Source of the DNA: Pegoplata infirma
Taxonomy: Eukaryota > Arthropoda > Insecta > Diptera > Anthomyiidae
Assembly: GCA_963921195.1 (NCBI GenBank)
Contig: OY992537.1
Location: 57,684,313-57,748,312 of the forward strand
Direction of reading: 5' to 3'
Length of the DNA stretch: 64,000 nucleotides
The translations under genes were made by a program, and so were the position numbers. Shown piece after piece: positions 55,717 to 64,000 of the stretch; within the stretch, counting starts at the first letter, position 1; each line of letters opens with the position of its first letter. Under the pieces are notes generated by a model. The model saw only the letters and a list, made by a program, of their open reading frames with translations, did not search any database and had not been told where the DNA came from.

Positions 55717-56450
55717 CGCCGCTCGAAGTTTTTTTTTTTTTTAAATAAATTTTAATTATATATATTTATATCTTAATATTGAAAAAAATTGTTTGGATAA
55801 AACTTTATCAGTTCTAAAAATAGATTTTATTGTTCGGATTAAATTATATATAGTTCTAAAAATAGATTTTTTTTTCGGATAAAATTTTATCTAAAGTTTT
55901 TTGTAATATTTTTTTTTTTCTTTCGTATGAAATTTTATCTTTTTTTATCCAGCTAAAAAAATCTTTTTTTTTGTCTTGGTCCAATAAGATCCAACCATTT
56001 TTCGGATGAAATTGTATCCCACCGATTAAAACTGATCTAATTAGATAAACCCACTTTTCGGATCAAATTGTATCCGTCCGGTTAAAACTGATCTAATCTT
56101 AGCGATCCATTTTTCGGATCAGTGCTGATCTTTCAAATCTCGGATCTATCAACAGATCTGGAATAATATAAGAACATATATTGCTCCATACAAAAATTTT
56201 TACTCGGGTATAAAATTAATATAAGTTTGTCGTAAAATAAAGGCGAAAAATCTACAAATTTTTATTCATAGCGAAAATACGGTTTTTTTAGTTTTAAGGT
56301 AAAACGACGGACTTTCAGACGACATATCAGGTTTTATAAATAAAGGTGAATTCGCGGAGTTATATCGTCTCGAAAATGGCGATAAACAGGGTTTTTTTAA
56401 ACTTTTATCTAACCTGAGTGATGAAGACATTCTGAGTAAAGATTCGGACT
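55717..56450. other. AT-rich repeats, no gene
   Basis: Contains repeated TTTTTCGGAT(A/C)AAATTGTATCC and TAAAACTGATCTAAT-type text between 55790 and 56160. Confidence 0.45.
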
Positions 56451-56458
56451 TAGAGCGG

Positions 56459-57573
56459 GTGAAACACTTAGAAAAGTATACTCTGGGCGGGACGGAACAG
56501 GAACAGAGAACCGACTATATGTCACCACAGACGAACTTTGACAGAACCTTCGAAGTCCAAATACCGAATAGGGAAGTCTGGGCGGAGAACTCTGTTATTA
56601 CAGAGAATGCGATCTCAATCTTTACGGACGGATCAAAGATGGAGATGGGTACGGGTTCAGGAGTTTACTCTGAATGCCTCGAAATCGGGGTCTCATTGAG
56701 GCTTCCGGATAAGTGTAGTGTTTTCCAGGCTGAAGTGCTTGCAAATGATAAAGCCGCGCAGATGATTATGACAAGGGACCTTCGTCCTTGCGTCATTTAC
56801 ATTTTCGTGGATAGTGTCGCAGCTCTGAAGGCCTTGGAGTCAAATACTGTAAAATCGGGAATAGTTTTGAATTGTATACAATTATTCGTCGAATCAGTCA
56901 GCACACAATCAAGCTTATCTGGGTCCCAGGCCATAGTGGGGTCGCTGGGAACGAATTGGCTGATGAATGTGTGAGGAATGGCTCTGAATCGGTAGGGGAA
57001 CGTGTAGAACCTGACGTCTCGGTTCCTATAGTGGAATTGATGAACGAAATTGATAGGATATCTGTAAAAAGGATGAAGGATAGGTGGATATCACTGACTA
57101 CGGGCAGGATATCTAGAACCCTGTGGCCACTGCCAAATCCTAAGAGGACAAAAAGTCTTCTTACTTTTGGCAAACGGACGGTTAGCCTATTAGTTGGAGT
57201 ACTTACAGGACACTGTATAATTGGCCAAATGGCCGTGCGTATGTGAATTTCTGATAGGGACTAATGTAGAAGCTGTGGGGAAGTGGAGGAAGAGGAGTCA
57301 GTGAAGCACTTGCTATGCGAATGTCCGGGCCTAATTAGGAGCCGCCTTAAGCATTTGGGGCAAAGATTTTTCGATTATCTGGATTGCCTAAGCGGTGTCT
57401 CATTGACGTCTCTAGCGGAATACCTCAGGGAAACGGGGTGGTTTAAAAAGTAGAACTTTGTATCAGGGGGGGGAGTAGCGAAATATGATTAAGGGAATCA
57501 CAATGGGCCTTATGGCCTCCGAGTGAATTCGCCAAATGGCGAGCGCCCATCCAACCTAACATATACTCTAGTC
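56459..57573 (+). pseudogene. R1-clade LINE 3' part: RNase H and CCHC end
   Basis: The first part (56459-56974) contains RNase H motifs: SIFTDGSKMEMGTGSGVY with catalytic Asp, CSVFQAEVLANDKA with Glu, and YIFVDSVAALKAL. Near 56870 one frameshift moves the rest (KLIWVPGHSGVAGNELADE, about 56910-57246) to another frame. After a stop at 57244 the sequence still encodes CRSCGEVEEEESVKHLLCEC, the CCHC motif typical of this clade, and ETGWFKK before a stop. The 3' end (CCATCCAACCTAACATATAC) has no poly-A, as in R1-like elements. Different subfamily from the copies at 46986 and 59330. Confidence 0.82.
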
Positions 57574-57861
57574 CAGTGGTGCCCAAAAAGAGAAACGATA
57601 ATATAATGGTAATTTTTAACAAATATGAGAGTGTATTAGTACTATTGCTCTGAAAGAAATCTACGCTTTGGTATAGCAACAATAAATATTATTTGTGTAG
57701 TTTTTTATCAAACAAAGCGACATCGACCTGCTTCTTGGAATGATGGCAAACAACTAATGATTTTTTTTTTGTTTTTTACGCTCTCTGTTGTTAGTTTCGT
57801 TGTCGTTCGGATTGTGTACGTGTATCTTCGTCGATCTCTAACAAGTGTTTGGGCACCATTG
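57574..57861. mobile_element. 288-bp hAT-type MITE, CAGTGGTGCCCAAA ends
   Basis: Ends CAGTGGTGCCCAAAAAG and, reversed, CAATGGTGCCCAAACAC. Perfect 8-bp duplication CTCTAGTC at 57566-57573 and 57862-57869. The left duplication lies directly at the LINE 3' end. Confidence 0.92.
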
Positions 57862-57869
57862 CTCTAGTC

Positions 57870-59329
57870 CCAGAGTTTCGACATTTTTCAAATTTTGTCG
57901 CCCTGTGTTATTTGTTTAAGTGTTTGCCATAGTCCAACTTAGGTTCTAACGGAAAGAAAAATTGACCACGCCCACTGCCGATATTTCTTAAATCGGAGAA
58001 CGGCTGTTCGGAATTATCTAATTTTTTTTTTGTTAAATGTTCTTCATGGTTCAATTCAAGTTGCCAAACACAACTTTTTTCATAATATTTTCTTTTTTTG
58101 CTGGATAATCCTGGATTCAAAATTTATAATCTATTATTTTAGAAAATCGAATTTATAATTTAGTTAAAAACTTTTTAGAATTTAGTTAAAAACTCAAAAT
58201 TGCGATATCTCGAAAACTAAGCGAGAAAGAGCGAAATGGATGAATTGAATATGGAATAGCCTAGCTCTACATATCTGGGTGCCCCATTGCACCCTATTTG
58301 GTATTCCCGTATCTCAGTAAATACTGCCGATACAACAAAAATTTCGAAATCATTTCTGTAGCTCTTGGCTCGTAGAACACTACCGCTTCAGAGTAATTGT
58401 TTTTGAGTCAACGGACTTAGGTTTTGGATTGGGGTTTTTATTATCATTAAAGATACAAATTTATGTTGTACAGTGTAATAGTACAAAATAAATTAGTCTT
58501 TTTAAAGTACATATAATAAACATAGCTCCACTCAAAGTTAAAGATAATCCTTCTTCAATGTTTTTTTTTTGCAAGAATCTACAAGATGATTATTCGAATT
58601 TTTGCGTTCACCTTCTTCGGTGCAACTAAAAAAAAATAAATACAAATTTAAATATTTGCGCCAAAAAGCAACAAACAAAATGACTTGCAACCGGCTTCTT
58701 TTTGAAAAAAAAATAAAAATCATGTTTTTCAACATTACATAATAATGTAACTTTAAGTGCCAATTATTGTTGCAGACATTTGAGTGAGTGGAGCAAAAGT
58801 GAGTGTGAATGGACAAGTGAGAAAGAGAGCCTGAAAGATACTATACCAGGAGTCAGCAACTTCAAAACAACTGATATTTGGGGATTAGCAAATTGATAAA
58901 TGGTTTAAAGCACGTTCAAAACAAAAAAGCTCAACACCAACAAATAAAAAACCCAACAACAAAAGAAACGTTGCTGGTGACCATGTGACTTCAATCAGGC
59001 ACACTTGACAGAATGACATACCAACCAACAGACAGATGCATAGAAATGCAGACAGAAGGACGGATGCATGAATGGCTAAATAGTGTAAAGAAAAAATTGC
59101 ATCTTCTATAATAACTGGAAATTTTTATTCATTCATTTGTTGTGGTTAAATGGTGATGATGAAGATGATGTTGTAGTCAGTATAAAGCACCAGCAACATG
59201 AGCCAAATTTTCCAATATTATGCAAGTTTTTGTAACTCTATCAAAAAATCGGGGTATATTAGCGATATCACTACGTGTGTAACACATCGAAATATTGGCG
59301 AATGACCCTTTAAAGAAGATAAGATGGCG
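57870..59329. other. Spacer without recognised genes
   Basis: Includes a short dispersed-repeat fragment near 58200 (ATTGCGATATCTCGAAAACT, also seen at 20850) and an F2-like trace at 59230-59310 (ACACATCGAAATATTGGCG). The - strand frame 58538-58816 shows no motif. Confidence 0.45.
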
Positions 59330-62300
59330 ATGTTAGGTTAGGTAAGGTTGTAAGTAGCTGCTGACGTTTTACGTCAACACACGTAGACTCTGAGGTCCAT
59401 TGAGATACCACGTGACTGTAGTAGGTTTCCGTACTAGTCCCTGTCGTTAAACCAATTTGACCTTCTTATGAAACTCCTTAGATATTGAATTTTGACATCC
59501 GACAAATCAGAAAGATCGTACAACCCCCTAGATACCAGTGAAGCAAGTCTCTTACCAGAAAGGTGCTGGGCAATGGCAGATAAAGTGTTCGATAGTTTCC
59601 AACTCCTCTTCATCCATGCAACTCCGGCAAAAGTCATTCGACGGCTCATTTAACCGCTCTGCGTGCTTCCCTATAAGACAGTGTCCGGCAATTATAGCAA
59701 CCACCGTCACTTGTGCGCCCCTGATTAAGAGAAGGCCAAATCAGTCGTGTTGTCTCACACGTCCATCTATTTGCCCATCTTTGATTAGTCTCCGTCGCGG
59801 AACAAAGCCGAAGATTTCTATTGCAAGTTTCTATAGGCATACCAACACATTCCTGTAAGGTAGTTCCCAGTCTTGAAAGCTCATCGGCTTTGCAATTTCC
59901 TAGAATGTCTCTGTGCCCTAGGACCCATATGACTCGTATGTTAAACTATTTGGCCATCTCATTAAAAGACGTGCGGCAGTTAAGGACAGATCTTGTTTTC
60001 AGAAAGGGAGGGACCTCAATGTTGGCAGATGCTTTAACCGCTCTGCGTGCTTCCCTATAAGTCAGTGTCCGTTAATTATGGCAACCACCGCCGAAACTCT
60101 CCTTTTGAAAGCGACATCAGCTTACTTGTGCGCCCTGATTAAGAGAAGGCCGAATCTGTCGTGTTATCTCAAACGTCAATCCTTTTGCCAATCTCTGATT
60201 AGTTTCCGTCGCAGAACAAATCCGAGGATTTTTATTGCAAGTTTTTAGAGGCATAACAACACATTCCTGTAAGGTATTTCCCAGTCTTGAAAGCTCATCG
60301 GCTTTGCAATTCCCTGGAATATCTCTGTGCCCAGGTACCCATATGAGTCGTTTGTTAAACTGCTTGGTCATCTTATTTAAAGACGTGCGGCAGTTAAGGA
60401 CAGATCTAGCTTTCAGAAACATTGACTCCAGGGACTTGACCGCGGCTTGACTGTCAACATAGATGTTGACTGCAGTTGTAGACAATACATTGCAGCTCAA
60501 TCAGTCAGTCACTTTCTTTATTGCCATCAGCTCTGCCTGGTAAACACTGCAATGATCCAGCAATCTTCGAACCAGGCTCGACCCGACCTCTTAAGAATAG
60601 AATCCAAAGCAGCCTCAAACAATCCGTGTAAAAATTTAAGGAGGCTCCACTTTTCGGAATTCCCCTGATCCTAGACTCCCTGGATGGTATCATAGTGGTA
60701 AAGTGGCGCTCAGAAAGGCTCATAGAGGGAGCACAGTTCACATTTTGTTGTATTGTTATCATCTTCAAGATCGCGCTATGGTCACAATCGCTGCTGCTCC
60801 ATTGCAGTGTGCTATTAAGTCGAATTGCCGACGTAGCCGCATACTGCCAATATGTCCAATGGTATCAGGTGAAGGAGGATTTCTAATGCAGCAGTAGGTG
60901 TAGCACGAAGAGCACCAGTGATGCACATTGGCGCCATTCTCTGTACCTTCGCCATTCTCCTTTGTCTCTAAAGCAGGCCACCAGACAATGATTCCAAACA
61001 GCAGAATTGGACGCACCACTGCTGTATAAATCCAATGAGCGACTTTAGGGCTAAAGCCCAATCGTTTTCCAATGGCTCTTTTACAGTAATATAAAGCAAT
61101 CGTTGATTTTCTCACCCGCCTGAAATTTAACTTCCTATCTACACCATTTCTAATTGTATTTCAGAAATTATCAATTGTATTTCAGAAGTTATCAATTGTA
61201 TTTCAGAATTATGAATTGTATTTCAAAAGTTATCAATTGTATTTCAGAACTTATCAAATGTATTTCATAATTTATCAATTGTATTTCAGAAATTATCAAT
61301 TGTATTTCAGAAATTATCAATTGTATTTCAGAAATCATCAATTGTATTTCAGAAATTATCAATTGTATTTCAGAAATTATCAATTGTATTTCGGAATTTA
61401 TCAATTGTATTTCAGAAATTTTAATTATGTATTTTAGGAAATATCAATTGTATTTCAGAAGTTATCAATTGTATTTCAGAAATCATCAATTGTATTTCAG
61501 AAATTATCAATTGTATTTCAGAAATTATCAATTGTATTTCAGAAATCATCAATTGTATTTCGGAAATTATCAATTGTATTTCAGAAATTATCAATTGTTT
61601 TACAAAGGTTAGTTTCTGAAATACAATTGATAATTTCTGAAATACAATTTATTATTTCTGAAATACAATTGATATCTTCTGAAATACAATTAATATTCCT
61701 AAAATACAAATTCAAAATTTCTGAAATACAATTGAAAATTTCTGAAATACAATTGATAAATTCTGAAATACAATTGATAGTTTCTGAAATACAATTGATA
61801 ACATCTGAAATACAATTGATAAATTCTGAAATACAATTAATAGTTTCTGAAATACAATTGATTACTTCTGAAATACAATTCATAATTTATGAAATACATT
61901 TGATAATTTCTGAAATACTATTGGAAAAGGTGTAGAAACACTCCAAGCTACTTGGCTGCATCTGAGAAGGTAATTTCAGTGGCTTCCAGAGAAATAGGAT
62001 CAAAAGCAGGAATGTTATTTTTCCTTGTAAACAAGACAAGCTCTGTTTTACTTGGATTAACCCCCTGATTACAGCCTTTTGCCAATTTAGACAGATCTTT
62101 CAGAAAGACCTGAAGAATATCCCTCAATGTTGACAGATGCTTTCCCTTTTCCACTATCGCGACATCGTCAACATATGCGACAACATGACAACCACGTGCT
62201 TCTAGAGAAAACTGCATTGAATTCAGTGCAAGGTTCCAAAGAAGCGGCGAAATAACACCTCCCTGTGGTGTGCCTCTATTAACACATCGAGATGTGACAG

Positions 62301-62400
62301 ACGCTCCCAATTCAGACGTTATAAGTCTATTGGTAAGTAGGTTTTCCACCATTAAAACGATCCCACTCATTACTCCCAGACCAGACAATGCCACAATTAT
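59330..62400 (-). pseudogene. R1-like LINE: RT, RNase H and 3' end, broken
   Basis: Read from high to low coordinates. RT palm/fingers (62394-61948): CVNRGTPQGGVISPLLWNL, then catalytic VAYVDDVAIVE. A 791-bp foldback element interrupts at 61142-61932. The RT thumb follows (61115-60765): KSTIALYYCKRAIGKRLGFS and VVRPILLFGIIVWWPAL. RNase H (60768-60117): VNIYVDSQAAVKSLES, LIWVPGHRDIPGNCKADE, with frame breaks at its start. A tandem duplication of about 390 bp (59640-59970 and 60035-60370) repeats the end of RNase H and part of the tail. The 3' end has a conserved SGKRLASLVSRGLYDLSDLS stretch and finishes ACAACCTTACCTAAC. Not functional. Confidence 0.85.
61142..61932. mobile_element. TA-inserted foldback element made of 21-bp repeats
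   Basis: The left arm (61142-61605) has about 21 copies of ATTATCAATTGTATTTCAGAA; the right arm (61613-61925) has about 14 copies in reverse. Ends CACCATTTCTAATTG and, reversed, CACCTTTTCCAATAG. TA on both sides (61140-61141, 61933-61934); deleting the insert plus one TA restores the LINE reading frame exactly. The open frames on both strands here encode heptad-like repeats (NYQLYFR) only because 21 is a multiple of 3. Confidence 0.88.
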
Positions 62401-62404
62401 GGTA

Positions 62405-62640
62405 AAAAATGGCGTTTTTCAGAGCTTGGTTTAGTTTTTCAAAGAGAAACTTTTTTCTCCCTAGTCCGATAATACATAGGCCCATAATACATATTTCTGC
62501 CAAACTTCAACAGTCTTTTTTTATTTGTCTTTTTTACATTCATAGAATGTCCAAAAATCGATCATATATATTATGTCCTGTGGTTCCTAGTAGGAGCAAA
62601 GGGCCGCAAGATTAGATCATTTATCAATAATATATCTTCT
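62405..62640 (+). mobile_element. DINE-like F2 fragment
   Basis: GCTTGGTTTAGTTTTTCAAA and AGAAACTTTTTTCTCCC match the middle of the F2 copy at 50810; ends with TCATTTATCAATAATATATC-like text. It cuts off the LINE reverse transcriptase. No hairpin end is seen. Confidence 0.6.
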
Positions 62641-62647
62641 TAATATA

Positions 62648-63482
62648 TAACATGTAAGAAAATTACAGTCGGTCAAGACTGACCGTATAATACCCTACTC
62701 CAGTGTTTCCCGGGAAATGGGTAACAAGTTCAAACATGGACCGATTGGATCTATCTCTTGTCAAATCTTTAATAAGTGTAAAAACAACCGAAAACCTAAT
62801 TTGAGTGAAATAAGCTTCTATTTGTTGCCAATAAGCCGCTGTAACTGAATATCGGGCGAAATTTTTTTATGGGGCCTAAGTCCAAAAATGGTTCGATTAT
62901 AATCATTAGGTTATTAAAGTACAAGTTAAAAACATACAAACTAAATTTTAATAAAATATTTTCTATTTTCATGAAATTTGAGAGATTTATGTGAATACCG
63001 GGAAGGTGGTTTGTATGGGGGCTACAAAAAGAACTGGTCCGATTCTTCGGAGTGGTAATTATTAAATACAAAACAGGTTTACCTGCCAAATTTCGAAAGG
63101 ATACCTATTACAATACGGTTATTAGAGCCAATTGAGCAAAATTAAAGCGGACCTTTGTATGGGGGCTAGGTCTAAACATGGACCGATTTATTCCAATTTC
63201 AATAGGCTCCGTCCTTGGGCCAAATAAAGTTTTAAATTTTAACCAACTCGATTGATAATTGCGACCTGTATCGTGTTTACAACGTTTACATGGATGGACG
63301 GACAGAAAGACGGACGGACGGACGGACGGACGGACGGACGGACATCGCTAGAATGACTTAAAAAGTTATTCTAAGTCGATCGGTATATTTAAAGGTGGGT
63401 CTAGGACCGATATTTCGGGTAGTTACAAACATCAGCACAAAGTCATTATACCCTGTACCACAAAGTGGTGTAGGGTATAAAA
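62648..63482 (-). mobile_element. DINE-like F1, copy E
   Basis: Full-length reverse copy: AACATGTAAGAAAATTACAG, palindrome GGTCAAGACTGACC, CCAGTGTTTCCCGGGAAATG, central block, (GGAC)n at 63297-63350, ATTCTAAGTCGATCGGTATA, TTTCGGGTAGTTACAAACAT and terminal hairpin TATACCCTGTACCACAAAGT...GGTGTAGGGTATAAAA. It gives the uninterrupted version of the sites disrupted in copies B and C. Confidence 0.8.
63297..63350. repeat. (GGAC)n microsatellite
   Basis: About 13 GGAC-type units in F1 copy E, in the same relative position as in family F2. Confidence 0.94.
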
Positions 63483-64000
63483 ACGTTTGTGCGGTGTACG
63501 TGTTACTAAAACTCAAGAGCCGCTGGACCGATTGGCTCCAAACTTGGACATTATTTTTGTTTATTCGAGCCGGGTTGCTCTTATACTTAACTCCGTTAGG
63601 TGGCGCTGTAGTCGTAATATTTAATTTTTTTTTTATCAATGCTACGGTTTGGCTGAATTCACAAAATATATTGATTAAGGAATATATTTGGACCACCAAA
63701 TTGGACCCAATAGGTGGTGCTTTTGTCGTCATAATACCATTTTTTGTATTTTTGGTACGATTTGGCACAAATTAACAAAATATATTTATTAAACAAAAAT
63801 AAGTTTCCTGATAAAATTTGGATACAAGATGGCGCTGGGTTCAAGTTATCAACCAAATTCTTCATTTCAGTGAAATTTTAGGCCACTTTAGAATGTATGT
63901 TTTGTTATGAGAATATTTTATATGTATGACTGGAACCGATAAGTGGCACTGGGGAGAAGCAATTTAGATATTCATATCTAAGTCGACCTGGGAAACGCCG
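63483..64000. other. Dispersed-repeat DNA to the window end
   Basis: GAGCCGCTGGACCGATTGG and three GGTGGC/GCTG(T)AG-type blocks (63598, 63710, 63830) look like old repeat DNA. Frames on both strands at 63358-63865 extend from the F1 end and are not genes. Confidence 0.4.

Larger units (their letters stand above)
49596..56208. mobile_element. Possible 6.6-kb composite bounded by CCCGAGTAAAAAT repeats
   Basis: CCCGAGTAAAAAT begins at 49596 and its complement ATTTTTACTCGGG ends at 56208, with TA on both sides. Inside lie AT-rich repeats resembling ATATAATTATAT, a long hairpin, a DINE copy, tRNA-like repeats and a Transib-like element. No transposase. The 13-bp match and TA pair could be chance plus an inverted flank, so this is tentative. 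Confidence 0.42.

Noticed and set aside
56459..57246. Host RNase H gene
   Set aside because: The motif order and the CCHC tail downstream are those of an R1-type LINE, with a frameshift in the middle.
61192..61935. Open frames with heptad-like NYQLYFR and ISEIQLI repeats on both strands
   Set aside because: A 21-bp repeat gives seven-residue periodicity automatically; it lies inside a foldback transposon.

Overview
This is AT-rich, repeat-dominated nuclear DNA from an insect, almost certainly a fly (Diptera). The fly call rests on INE-1/DINE-1-like repeats with a GTCY microsatellite and terminal hairpins, a copia-type primer site matching an initiator-tRNA anticodon arm, R1- and jockey-like LINEs, and (GGAC)n tracts inside dispersed repeats. 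There is no operon structure and no bacterial signature. Host coding sequence is very sparse: one exon on the + strand (17269-17691) and two phase-compatible exons of a small membrane protein on the - strand (21549-21765 and 18023-18115). I recognise neither gene.

Layout: 1-5592 is a 35-bp satellite (Sat35) broken by a DINE-like element and a foldback MITE. 5878-7117 is a TIR element. 9290-11256 is a complete but very small copia-type LTR element that encodes only Gag and protease. 11371-16600 holds DINE-like copies, some with younger insertions. 17269-21765 holds the host exons with nested hAT and foldback elements in the intron. 22140-23705 is a second satellite of about 130 bp. 23706-27610 is nested MITEs. 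28141-32398 is a gypsy-type LTR element with gag and a long pol. 32460-34278 is a hAT element carrying Sat35. 36386-38292 is a three-level nest. 40985-42620 is a third Sat35 locus. 42877-44761 is a foldback element with a hAT inside. 45876-48130 holds an LTR/primer-site remnant and two broken LINEs. 49596-56208 is a possible 6.6-kb composite with a long hairpin, tRNA-like repeats and a Transib-like element that carries a 25-bp minisatellite. 56459-62400 holds R1-like LINE fragments, one split by a foldback built of 21-bp repeats. 62405-64000 holds further DINE-like copies.

Three themes stand out. First, many insertions can be read to the base because target duplications are intact, and sometimes an uninterrupted relative in the same window shows the empty site. 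Second, tandem repeats occur repeatedly inside terminal-inverted-repeat transposons (Sat35 in a hAT, a 25-bp minisatellite in a Transib-like element, 21-mers in a TA-inserted foldback), suggesting these elements seed or move satellites. Third, a set of A-rich MITEs with CACA/CACT ends makes 2-bp duplications of variable sequence (TA, CT, TG, CA) and may be one under-described group. All family names rest on motifs read by eye; no database search was run.
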